Shown piece after piece: positions 6,910 through 13,973 of a stretch of DNA of 17,948 bases. Below the pieces are notes generated by a model. It was given only the letters and a program-made list of their open reading frames with translations. It searched no databases and was not told the origin of the DNA. The DNA is taken from assembly GCA_026419655.1 (NCBI GenBank), contig JANZZA010000743.1:1-17948 (forward strand), written 5' to 3'. Positions within the stretch are counted from its first letter, which is position 1; each line of letters begins with the position of its first letter. The position numbers and the translations under genes were made by a program. Source of the DNA: Armatimonadota bacterium. Its GTDB lineage: Bacteria > Armatimonadota > Zipacnadia > Zipacnadales > FEN-943.

Positions 6910-7598
6910 GACAGACCTAGGTCAACTCCTCTGGTCCTCTCAGCTTGCGAGGCGAAAAGGTACATCGGGCGCAACGAGAACGGCGCATCCGAGTGGGCAG
7001 AAGCCAGAAAAGGCGCGGCCAACTGCGTCAACCAGGCCGCGGAAGGAGTGCTTTGTACCACCTGCTGGGTGGCGCCGGCCGCTGCCAGCGCCTCCACAGC
7101 TTCCGCCAGGGAAGGTAGGTCTCCGCACACGACGCCCTCTTTGCCAAGGGGCGAAAGCAGGCTCGCTATATCGGCCACCCGGAACGCGGCAGGCTGAGTG
7201 CAGGCCTGCGGCCGGCCGGTTGTATCGGGAAAGTAGACCGCGGCGTGCACGTAGCCACGACTGCAATAGGCCAAGGTCATAACATGTTGCCCACGCGCCG
7301 AGAAAGGCGCCGCCATCACTTCGAGGCTGCATACGCCCACTAGCGGCAGCCCCCAGGCGTGGGCCAGTGCTTTAGCAGTGGCGACCCCGATGCGCAAGCC
7401 CGTGAAGGAACCTGGCCCAAGCCCTACCGCAACGGCCGTTGGGCGTGCGCAAGAGCCCTCCAGCAGGTCCTTTAGGTGTGGCGTCAGTAGCCGGCACAGC
7501 TCCATCCGCGACGCGAAAGCAGTCTCTGCCACAACCTCCGTGCCGTCCCACAGGGCGAGGCTAGCTAGCGAACTTGAGGTCTCGATGGCCAATATCAC
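6906..7598 (-). CDS. tsaB: tRNA threonylcarbamoyladenosine biosynthesis protein TsaB
   Basis: 230 residues with a GTG start at 7598, inside the end of tsaE (38-bp overlap). AGGAGG lies about 12 bases before the GTG. The N-terminus MILAIETSSSLASLAL is the ASKHA-fold strand typical of TsaB, followed by LGPGSFTGLRIGVATAKALA (60-79), the family signature, and GVCSLEVMA. The C-terminal half is variable, as usual. TsaB is the non-catalytic TsaD paralogue that bridges TsaD and TsaE in the t6A synthase complex; it lacks the HxxxH metal site seen in TsaD, and none is visible here. The 38-bp overlap upstream and the ATGA overlap with rimI point to strict cotranslation of tsaE-tsaB-rimI. Confidence 0.94.
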   Translation of the reverse strand: MILAIETSSSLASLALWDGTEVVAETAFASRMELCRLLTPHLKDLLEGSCARPTAVAVGLGPGSFTGLRIGVATAKALAHAWGLPLVGVCSLEVMAAPFSARGQHVMTLAYCSRGYVHAAVYFPDTTGRPQACTQPAAFRVADIASLLSPLGKEGVVCGDLPSLAEAVEALAAAGATQQVVQSTPSAAWLTQLAAPFLASAHSDAPFSLRPMYLFASQAERTRGVDLGLS

Positions 7599-8085
7599 CG
7601 TGCAGCAGGACCTCCTGGAGACGCTGTATTATAGCGCCTGCTCGGGGACCGCTGGCATAGATATCGATGCGCCGACCGCCAGATGCTACAGACATGGCCA
7701 CTGTGAGACGATCGTCAGGCAAGACCTCAGCCACACGGTCTGCCCACTCCACCGCCACAACGGCCTGGGCCAGCCACTCATCTAGTCCTGCCTCGACAAG
7801 CTCGCGCCCCGACTCAAGCCTGTAGGCGTCTGCGTGAACCAGTGGGACCGGGCCGGGATGAAACCGCGCGACGATAAAGGAGGGGCTTGCGACCCGGCCC
7901 TGGACGCCCAGAGCACGCGCCAGGCCGCGAACCAGGACAGTTTTGCCAGCGCCCAAAGGGCCGACAAGCCCCGCCAGGTCGCCCACTCTCACTGAGCAGC
8001 CCAGCGCCGCGCCCAGCATCTCCGTCGCTTCCACGGCGCCGCTGTACAGCACCAGTTTGCCCGACTTGCTCGCATCTGCCGCCAT
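7561..8085 (-). CDS. tsaE: tRNA threonylcarbamoyladenosine biosynthesis ATPase TsaE
   Basis: 174 residues from ATG 8085, with GAGG a few bases upstream. The P-loop GPLGAGKT (42-49) sits after the short strand typical of TsaE, followed by RGLARALGVQGRVASPSF (53-70), HADAYRLES (84-92) and VEWADRV (112-118), the expected switch and Walker-B-like elements. TsaE hydrolyses ATP to reset the TsaB-TsaD complex between t6A cycles. It is slightly longer than the usual 150-160 residues because of a C-terminal extension that overlaps the start of tsaB. It is the first gene of the tsaE-tsaB-rimI-tsaD-hydrolase run and is separated from the preceding lipoprotein gene by 140 bp that contain a strong hairpin, so this run may have its own transcription start. 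The gene for TsaC, which makes the carbamoyl donor, is not in the window. Confidence 0.94.
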   Translation of the reverse strand: MAADASKSGKLVLYSGAVEATEMLGAALGCSVRVGDLAGLVGPLGAGKTVLVRGLARALGVQGRVASPSFIVARFHPGPVPLVHADAYRLESGRELVEAGLDEWLAQAVVAVEWADRVAEVLPDDRLTVAMSVASGGRRIDIYASGPRAGAIIQRLQEVLLHGDIGHRDLKFAS

Positions 8086-8125
8086 GGTGCCTCATCCGCT
8101 AGAGGACCACTGTAAAACTCGCTTC

Positions 8126-8169
8126 CCGTGCAACCAGACTCAATGGCAAGTAAAGAGTCTGGCGCACGG
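8126..8169 (-). terminator. Long imperfect hairpin between the lipoprotein gene and tsaE
   Basis: CCGTGC (8126-8131) and CCAGACTC (8134-8141) pair with GAGTCTGG (8155-8162) and GCACGG (8164-8169). This gives 14 bp in two blocks around a small asymmetric bulge, with a 13-base loop. On the minus strand GGAAGCGAG then TTTT follows, so the T-run is about ten bases late for an ideal intrinsic terminator. It lies 57 bp after the lipoprotein stop and 40 bp before tsaE, and could end the pilus-side transcript or act as an attenuator or RNA-processing stem. Confidence 0.5.
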
Positions 8170-8225
8170 CGTTCTACACTTTATCCAACCTGGACGGGCC
8201 GACACCAGCTTTCGCAACAGTCCCA

Positions 8226-8690
8226 TCAGAAAGACGAGCCAGGAAACAGCACTTGCCAGCCCTCGGCAGTCTGGACCGTCCCGAGGACAAGGACCTCTGT
8301 GCCCAATCTTACCAAGTACGAGTCCTGCTTTCCCAGCGACTCAACCTGTGGCTTGGCCGCTGTTTTGCTCAAGGTTGCACCGATGGCCCGCAAGACGGGC
8401 ATGTTTTGGTCGCGCAGCTTGTCAACAATCAACTTGCGCTGGCTGGAAGGAAAGTCGTCCCAGTCAGGGTTTGCCGAGCGCGCCATCTCACCCCAGGCAA
8501 TGAGGTCAGCGGCGCCTTCGTAGTCCTGAGCGGCGACCCGCGCGGCAAATAATTTGGCGGCTTCCTCGGGGCTGGCGGCCCCACGACTTTTCCTGCCGCA
8601 GCCTGCCACAGCAAGCAACGCCGCAAGGATTACAGCGGCACATAACAAAGTCCGCGCCGCGGTCTCACGTCTCAATCTAGCACGTTGCAC
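8226..8690 (-). CDS. Small predicted lipoprotein of unknown function
   Basis: With a GTG start at 8690 (AAGGGGGA seven bases upstream) the protein has 154 residues. It begins with an arginine-rich n-region, then a hydrophobic stretch (LLCAAVILAALLAVAGC) ending in a lipobox with C31 as the lipidated cysteine. The mature part is about 124 residues, starting GRKSRGAASPEEAAKLFAARVAAQDYEGAADLIA. That resembles the small NTF2-like or DUF4878-type lipoproteins, in which a helix-rich start is followed by strands (SYLVRLGTEVLVLGTVQTAEGWQVLFPG). The frame stays open up to ATG 8735, but that would give an unusually long n-region. A TTG at 8675 overlapping the methyltransferase stop is another possible start. 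It overlaps the end of the methyltransferase gene, suggesting coupling. No function can be assigned. Confidence 0.75.
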   Translation of the reverse strand: MQRARLRRETAARTLLCAAVILAALLAVAGCGRKSRGAASPEEAAKLFAARVAAQDYEGAADLIAWGEMARSANPDWDDFPSSQRKLIVDKLRDQNMPVLRAIGATLSKTAAKPQVESLGKQDSYLVRLGTEVLVLGTVQTAEGWQVLFPGSSF

Positions 8691-9481
8691 GCGTCGTCCC
8701 CCTTCACAGCCAAGCCGAATATGCGGTCTGACCACCGACTTGGCGGTCGGAAGCTATAGGCATGGTAAATATGCGTTTCGGCAAAACCGGCCGCGACGAG
8801 CATGTTCTCAATTTCTTCGATCTCATAGGCGCGCTGATAATGGGTCTCGTGGAAGACCTTCTCGCGCGACCCGTCACGCCAGCAAAAGCGCATGTCCACG
8901 CGGCATATTCTGGTGGAGCTGTCCCACTGCGGCCGCCACTCGAATTCCAGCGGGTCGCCCGAGCCGAGGTTGCTCTGCGCGAAAAAACCAGCCGCCAGGG
9001 CATAAGTAGTATTCATGTCGAAAACGAAGGCGGCGCCTGGCTTGAGAATGCGGTGCACGTGACAGAAGCAACAGGCAAGTTTAGCGGGATCGAGAATGTA
9101 GTTCAGGCTGTCGTAAAGTGAGACTACCAGGTCGAAACTATTCGAGCGTAATCCCAAAGCAGAAGCGTCCATGACCGCAGCCGGCAGAGGCGGTTGTTGA
9201 CGGCGGCAATGACGCACCATTTTTTCCGACAGGTCTGCTCCGTAGACTTCGTACCCTCTGCGCAGCATCTCGCTACCGACCTTGCCCGTACCGCAGCAAA
9301 GGTCCAGCACGCGCCTGGCCTGTAAACCGTGCCTAGACAGTAAGGCCTCCACGTAATCCACCCACTGGCCGTAGGGGATGGCGCGCATGAGATAATCGTA
9401 GTAGTCGGCCACGGCGTCAAACTCGCCGTGGCCGGGACGCGTGGCTTGCTGCGCTTGAGCTTTGGGCCGCCGCGGAGCCAA
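8672..9481 (-). CDS. Class I SAM-dependent methyltransferase
   Basis: 269 residues from a TTG at 9481 with AAGGGTGAG upstream; no ATG is available before the conserved core. FDAVADYYDYLM (21-32) is the usual lead helix of small-molecule methyltransferases. Motif I is VLDLCCGTGKVG (58-69), the acidic residue ending strand 2 is D83 in YGADLSEKM, followed by AAVMDASALGLRSNSFDLVVSLYDSLNYI (motifs II/III; the D-S-L-N-Y segment is typical) and KPGAAFVFDMNT. The C-terminal part with DMRFCWRDG, HYQRAYEIEEIENMLVAAGF and YHAYSF matches the methyltransferase_25/CgpT-like group. The substrate is unknown. It lies 39 bp after the glycosidase-like gene and overlaps the lipoprotein gene by up to 19 bp, so it belongs to the same transcript. 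Confidence 0.88.
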   Translation of the reverse strand: MAPRRPKAQAQQATRPGHGEFDAVADYYDYLMRAIPYGQWVDYVEALLSRHGLQARRVLDLCCGTGKVGSEMLRRGYEVYGADLSEKMVRHCRRQQPPLPAAVMDASALGLRSNSFDLVVSLYDSLNYILDPAKLACCFCHVHRILKPGAAFVFDMNTTYALAAGFFAQSNLGSGDPLEFEWRPQWDSSTRICRVDMRFCWRDGSREKVFHETHYQRAYEIEEIENMLVAAGFAETHIYHAYSFRPPSRWSDRIFGLAVKGDDACNVLD

Positions 9482-9520
9482 TGGCGCTCACCCTTGCAGC
9501 CTGGAATCTGCCAGGCTGAG

Positions 9521-11614
9521 CTACCGGCCATTCACGTATTGCATGGCAATGATAGTTCTTGGGACGTCTCTACGAAAGACAGGGCCATAGTCGCCGTCTG
9601 GCCATGTGACGCGACAGGCCACCATGAAACGATTCCCGCGTGTTGGGATAGGGCCGCGGAGTTTGAGGCGCCAGGGGATGCGCACCTGGCCACGGGCCGG
9701 CAGTTCAGCCAGGGTCTTTGCACGCTCCTCGACCACCTCTACGCCCTGGGTATCTTCTATGCGGAGGCGCAGGTCGCGAACGGGGCGGTCGCACAAACTT
9801 TGAAGTACGACCTCGGCGGTGAAGACTGTTGCCCAGGGAACGTCCTGGGGGACCAGCAGGTTGGCGCTCAGCGGATATACGTTCCAGGACCGGCGGACGG
9901 CCGAAAAGGCAGCTGCCCCTGCCAGGGCCCACTCCCGGCCGGGATACGGACCGGTCCGCCCAGAGACAGCCGCCCGTGAGATGTCGTGCCAGAACACGCC
10001 CAAAGTTTTGTCGCCATTTATAAAGTCACTGTGAGCTGCTACCATGCGGCGATAAAGCTCTTCGGGAGCTGCGCGAGGCCGGATCAGGTTTTGGTGCCAG
10101 TAGAAGTCTAGCTGGTTGCCAGGGATGAGATTTGCTTGCCCCGGCTCGAGATAGTCTTGCCATTGCCTCACCATCAGGTCAAACTGGCGGGGACTGGAAA
10201 CCTGGTAAAGCATCACTGCTAGAGCACTGGCCCCGGCGTCGGTCAGCATGAGAGGGTCTTGACCACTTTGGGCTCCATGATTCCAGCCGAAAATGAAAAT
10301 GAAAAGCGGCTTGCGCAACTGGGCCAGGGCAAGGATGTCGCGCAACCGTTTCGCTACGAGGTGGGCCTGGTACCACTTCCACTGTTCGTAAAAGTCTGTG
10401 TGCGTCCGCCACTCGCGTTCCACCAATCGAGCCACGCGACGAATCTTCTCCACTCGGGATAGCCCCGAAAACTCTCGGTTCTCCTTTACAGGCATGCTCC
10501 GCAGGAAGCCGTCCACAATCTCGTAACCACCCCTGTCCGGTCTGAAGTAATCCAGGCCAACCATGTCTATGTTTGGGTCCTCGCTCATGCGGCTCAGGAA
10601 ATCAGCCAGGTGGCGAGGCCGGTCAGGGTCCAGCAGAGAGATGAAGTCATGGTCGGCCAGGGAACCGTCGGGGCGAAGGACCTGCGCGTAGCGGTACGGC
10701 GGCTTGCCAGTATTTCGGCCCTTGGGGAAGGACGCGAAGGCAACTGCCCAAACGCCGAACTTGATGCCTCGCAGGTGTGCCTCGGCAGCCAGGCGGCGAA
10801 TCCCGGGTTCGTCCGCCGCAAAGGGCTGTTGCATGCTAAGAGGCGAATCGCCCACTTGGGTAACCGCCCCGCGGCACCAAAAAGCATCGGCTCCCATGAA
10901 TTCGGCCCAGTCAAGCAGGGCGCGCCAGTCGCCGAGGGTGCCGTCCGGGCGCCGCAGCCGACCTGTAGGCGGATGGTCTTCCCAAGTGACGACACACAGG
11001 CCCGGTTGGAGGGGGGGGGGCCGGCGGGCCTTGATGAGCACCGGCGAGCGCGCAACAGCTTCCGAGAGGCGGTCATCTTTTTGCTGGCTGCGGGGCAGGC
11101 TGCGCACCGGCGCACCCCAGTCCCAGGCCTCGGGCACTCGCATCTCGCACCGTGCCTCGACAACGTACTCGCCCAGGGGAGCGTTCCACGGAACCGGCCA
11201 GTACGCTACGTAAGCCTGAAGCCCTCGGTCGTAGACTGGTTGGAGTATCTCAACGTGCCCCACGGTGGGCTGAGGTACTCCGCCGCGAAGTACGGCCACC
11301 GTCGGCGGCTGCGGCAACGGCGCCAGACGTCTGTCAGGCCCTAAAGTCGTCACCACGATGGGCACCAGGCCGTCCCGCCACACCTCGGGCGTCTTGACCG
11401 TCAAAGCCATCGGGAAAGAAATAGAAGGTTCCTCCGGCTTTTGGGAACGACTGGCAAGGAATCCCGCAAGCTTTCCGCGCTGGCTTAGCAAGACAAGTAT
11501 CAGGACAAGCGCCAGGGCCATGAGACCACACGAGCCACGCTGCTGGGCATGCCTACGCTTGCGCAGTGCTCTCGGAGAGTCTAACTTGGAGGATACTGGC
11601 GGGCGAGGCGTCAT
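9521..11614 (-). CDS. Membrane-anchored glycosyl-hydrolase-like TIM-barrel protein (GHL10-like), function unknown
   Basis: The start is placed at ATG 11614 because GGAG stands seven bases upstream; the frame remains open to a TTG at 11677 that overlaps the previous stop. This gives 697 residues. A basic N-terminus is followed by one hydrophobic segment (GLMALALVLILVLL, about 31-45), predicting an inner-membrane anchor with the rest outside. A beta-rich region (about 65-190) with VWRDGLVPIVVTT and PLGEYVVEARCEM looks like an Ig-like module. The middle (about 205-550) is barrel-like: LRGIKFGVWAVAFA, a YAQVLRPDGSLADHDFISLLDP stretch, then DMVGLDYFRPDRGG and LFIFIFGWNHG. The D-x-V-G-L-D-Y-x-R pattern recalls the putative glycosidase family GHL10. 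A second beta region (about 590-690) follows. Catalytic acids cannot be assigned with certainty. Its place after the PilT genes suggests an envelope role. Confidence 0.68.
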   Translation of the reverse strand: MTPRPPVSSKLDSPRALRKRRHAQQRGSCGLMALALVLILVLLSQRGKLAGFLASRSQKPEEPSISFPMALTVKTPEVWRDGLVPIVVTTLGPDRRLAPLPQPPTVAVLRGGVPQPTVGHVEILQPVYDRGLQAYVAYWPVPWNAPLGEYVVEARCEMRVPEAWDWGAPVRSLPRSQQKDDRLSEAVARSPVLIKARRPPPLQPGLCVVTWEDHPPTGRLRRPDGTLGDWRALLDWAEFMGADAFWCRGAVTQVGDSPLSMQQPFAADEPGIRRLAAEAHLRGIKFGVWAVAFASFPKGRNTGKPPYRYAQVLRPDGSLADHDFISLLDPDRPRHLADFLSRMSEDPNIDMVGLDYFRPDRGGYEIVDGFLRSMPVKENREFSGLSRVEKIRRVARLVEREWRTHTDFYEQWKWYQAHLVAKRLRDILALAQLRKPLFIFIFGWNHGAQSGQDPLMLTDAGASALAVMLYQVSSPRQFDLMVRQWQDYLEPGQANLIPGNQLDFYWHQNLIRPRAAPEELYRRMVAAHSDFINGDKTLGVFWHDISRAAVSGRTGPYPGREWALAGAAAFSAVRRSWNVYPLSANLLVPQDVPWATVFTAEVVLQSLCDRPVRDLRLRIEDTQGVEVVEERAKTLAELPARGQVRIPWRLKLRGPIPTRGNRFMVACRVTWPDGDYGPVFRRDVPRTIIAMQYVNGR
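11011..11020. repeat. Homopolymer tract of ten G inside the glycosidase-like gene
   Basis: Ten consecutive G on the plus strand (ten C on the coding strand) encode the proline run in RRPPPLQPG of the glycosidase-like protein. It is the longest homopolymer I see in the window. The frame is intact at this length; loss or gain of one base would truncate the protein in its N-terminal third. Confidence 0.95.
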
Positions 11615-11669
11615 CCTCTGTCTCCACGGACGGCCACCGCCGTTTACCGCCCAAGGCAGGTGCCCGCTG

Positions 11670-12785
11670 TTAGACAACCTTCTTGTTCAATACCAACCAC
11701 TCAACGCTCTTCAGTATGTAGGCCATGAATATTGTGCCCATGATTACATAGAAGAAGATGCGCACCGCTGGCGTGTCCAGATAATAAAACCACTGCCGCG
11801 GGTCCACCTGGTCCGTCAGGGTGAACCGTGCAGCCAGGTTAGAAAGGACAGCCAGGAAGCGGCGGTAGATCCCCATTATGGGAGCATAACCGAAAATGAG
11901 TCCCGCCAGGGTCAGGGCGATGACAACAGGGTTGACAATTTTATATTTCTGGCGCTGATGCTCGATGTAAATTGGGCATTTGACGCACGGAATGGTGCGC
12001 TGAGCAGACGATAGCGCTATGTCAGCTTCCAGGTCTGAGCGTATGTACTCACCCTCCGGTCGCCGGGCGGTGCTGTGACCTCCTGTAGATGCCCTGATGA
12101 GAGCCTCGATGAGTTTTGGATTGCACATGCAGCCGTAGCCGAACTTCCAGCAGGTTTTGCGGTTAATGTAGGCCGGGCAGGTATCGCGCACGGCACTATG
12201 GCAGAAGGGCATGTCCCAGCAACGAGCCCATATTTTCGCCGTCACAGCCGCTCCGGGTTTCTTGGCCTTCTCGACCTCAGCCTTTTCCTCAGGCCTTTGT
12301 TTCGGCCCCGCGGCCACGTACATGCCCATCTCTAGCAACACCCGCGCACCTACGAGGACTAACACCACCTGTCCTGCCCATGTGGTGTAACTCGCCACGA
12401 TCCTGACCGACTCGGTCTGAGCTCCCTGTGCGTAGGCGGCAATCAAGAAGGGTGTGCCAAAAAGGAACCCCGCCCCGACTATCCCAGCCAGCACGGCCCA
12501 AGCCACCTCGTCGAGGGTCAGGTAAAGCAATGCAAGGGTGGCCACGGCCGAGGCGACAAGGAGTGCCCGCCCCATCAAAGCCAGGTTGGACAGTATCAGC
12601 GGATTGACGTTGACAGGGCGGGCCAGGTAGCCACCTACAATGGCCCACACGTAGTAGCCGTAGGCGACCACGGTCGCCGCCAGGGCTATTTTGAGTACCA
12701 GTGCTGCCCACGTCGAAAGGATGGCCGACAGGTCTGCCTCCCGCCGCTGCCGGGGCTTTTGCGGCGTCCCTTCTGCGCGTCGCAT
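11670..12785 (-). CDS. Polytopic membrane protein with an eight-cysteine domain, unknown function
   Basis: 371 residues from ATG 12785, with GGGGAG seven bases upstream, 12 bp after the third pilT. Four hydrophobic segments come first (about 26-52, 66-92, 94-117, 134-158). A charged linker (PKQRPEEKAEVEKAKK) is followed by a soluble cysteine region (about 185-275), then two more segments (about 285-305 and 341-360). All eight cysteines of the protein lie in the soluble region: C189, C195, C203, C212, C219, C221, C267 and C270, in CWDMPFCH, DTCPAY, KTCWKFGYGCMC and CVKC. The CW...C...CPAY...CW order resembles the two-CW type cysteine motif seen in some bacterial sensory and regulatory proteins. 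The arrangement would suit metal or iron-sulfur binding, but no ligand is demonstrated. Basic residues flanking the first segment and the linker suggest a cytoplasmic domain. The last codons overlap a possible TTG start of the next gene. Confidence 0.8.
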   Translation of the reverse strand: MRRAEGTPQKPRQRREADLSAILSTWAALVLKIALAATVVAYGYYVWAIVGGYLARPVNVNPLILSNLALMGRALLVASAVATLALLYLTLDEVAWAVLAGIVGAGFLFGTPFLIAAYAQGAQTESVRIVASYTTWAGQVVLVLVGARVLLEMGMYVAAGPKQRPEEKAEVEKAKKPGAAVTAKIWARCWDMPFCHSAVRDTCPAYINRKTCWKFGYGCMCNPKLIEALIRASTGGHSTARRPEGEYIRSDLEADIALSSAQRTIPCVKCPIYIEHQRQKYKIVNPVVIALTLAGLIFGYAPIMGIYRRFLAVLSNLAARFTLTDQVDPRQWFYYLDTPAVRIFFYVIMGTIFMAYILKSVEWLVLNKKVV

Positions 12786-12797
12786 GGCATCTCTCCC

Positions 12798-13955
12798 CTA
12801 CTCTGCCTCGCCAGTTTCCCGCTGCGTACTGGCTTGTGCGGCTGCCCTCTCACGTTGGCTTTCTGCTGACGCCCCAACGAGCTCGGGCTTCTTGGCCCGC
12901 ACCATCTCCTCGAAATCAAGCGGGTCCACGCACTTCTCGCGAGCAGACTCGTAGTCAGCGATTCCGTCAACTACTAGCTGAGCCAGGTGCTGGTCAAGGA
13001 CGAACATGCCGCGCTTCGAGCCGGTCTGGATGATAGATCGAATCTGGTGAGTCTTGGCCTCACGGATGAGGTTGCGGATGGCGGGTATGGCTTCCATGGT
13101 CTCAAAGGCAGCAACACGGCCCTGGCGGTCAGCGGTCTTGACCAGAGTTTGAGAAAGCACGCCCACCAGGTTGACGGAAAGCTGCATGCGTATTTGTTGC
13201 TGCTGGTAAGGCGGGAAGACGTCAATGATACGGTCCACAGTTTGCACAGCGTCTACGGTGTGGAGCGTGCCGAAGACGAGGTGGCCGGTCTCAGCAGCGG
13301 TTATGGCAAGGCCTATGGTTTCAAGGTCGCGCATTTCGCCTATTAGTATGACATCCGGGTCCTGGCGAAGGACATACTTGAGGGCGTCGGCAAAGCTGAT
13401 GGTGTCGCGCCCCAGCTCGCGTTGCTGAATTAGGGCCTGCTTGTCTTGGTGGACAAACTCAATGGGGTCCTCGACGGTGACGATGTGGACGGGCTTTCGG
13501 GAGTTGATATAGTCAATCATAGCGGCCTGGGTGGTGGATTTTCCGGATCCCGTGGGGCCTGTTACCAGCACGAGACCGCGCGGATACTCGCACAGGCGCG
13601 GCACTATTTCAGGCAATCCGAGATCCTCGATAGTCTTGACCACGAAGGGAATGACCCGGTAGCAGCTCGTGACGTAGCCGCGCTGCACCATCAGATTGCA
13701 GCGGAAGCGCGCCAGGCCCTCGATCTCATAGGCCAGGTCGAGCTCGAGGTTATCCTCAAAGCGCTGGCGCTCTTCAGGGCTGAGAATCGAATAAGGCAGG
13801 GCACGACAGTCCTCCGGCGTAAGGGGGTCTCCCTTGAGACGCACCAAGTCGCCATGCACCCGCAAAATGGGCGGGGAGTCGACTTTCAGTATCAGGTCTG
13901 AAGCATTTTGCTTGACGGTAAACTCCAGGAGTTTGCGGATGTCATAGGTGGCCAT
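12798..13955 (-). CDS. pilT: PilT-family ATPase, canonical copy (third of three)
   Basis: 385 residues from ATG 13955. The N-terminal PAS-like domain contains ASDLILKVDSPPILRVHG (18-35). The ATPase core has Walker A GPTGSGKS (133-140), Asp box VTVEDPIEFVHQ (159-170), Walker B DVILIGEMRD (201-210) and His box TGHLVFGTLHT. The PilT-specific AIRNLIRE motif (292-299) is perfect, followed by KTHQIRSIIQTG. This is the hallmark of retraction ATPases that depolymerise type IV pilin fibres at the inner-membrane base for twitching and DNA uptake. The C-terminal about 45 residues are a charged, Ala/Gln/Glu-rich tail beyond the usual PilT end. Of the three copies it is the closest to classical PilT. It starts 18 bp after the second copy and ends 12 bp before the eight-cysteine protein. 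No pilB, pilC or pilin gene is in the window. Confidence 0.93.
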   Translation of the reverse strand: MATYDIRKLLEFTVKQNASDLILKVDSPPILRVHGDLVRLKGDPLTPEDCRALPYSILSPEERQRFEDNLELDLAYEIEGLARFRCNLMVQRGYVTSCYRVIPFVVKTIEDLGLPEIVPRLCEYPRGLVLVTGPTGSGKSTTQAAMIDYINSRKPVHIVTVEDPIEFVHQDKQALIQQRELGRDTISFADALKYVLRQDPDVILIGEMRDLETIGLAITAAETGHLVFGTLHTVDAVQTVDRIIDVFPPYQQQQIRMQLSVNLVGVLSQTLVKTADRQGRVAAFETMEAIPAIRNLIREAKTHQIRSIIQTGSKRGMFVLDQHLAQLVVDGIADYESAREKCVDPLDFEEMVRAKKPELVGASAESQRERAAAQASTQRETGEAE

Positions 13956-13973
13956 GACCCACCACCCCCGTAT

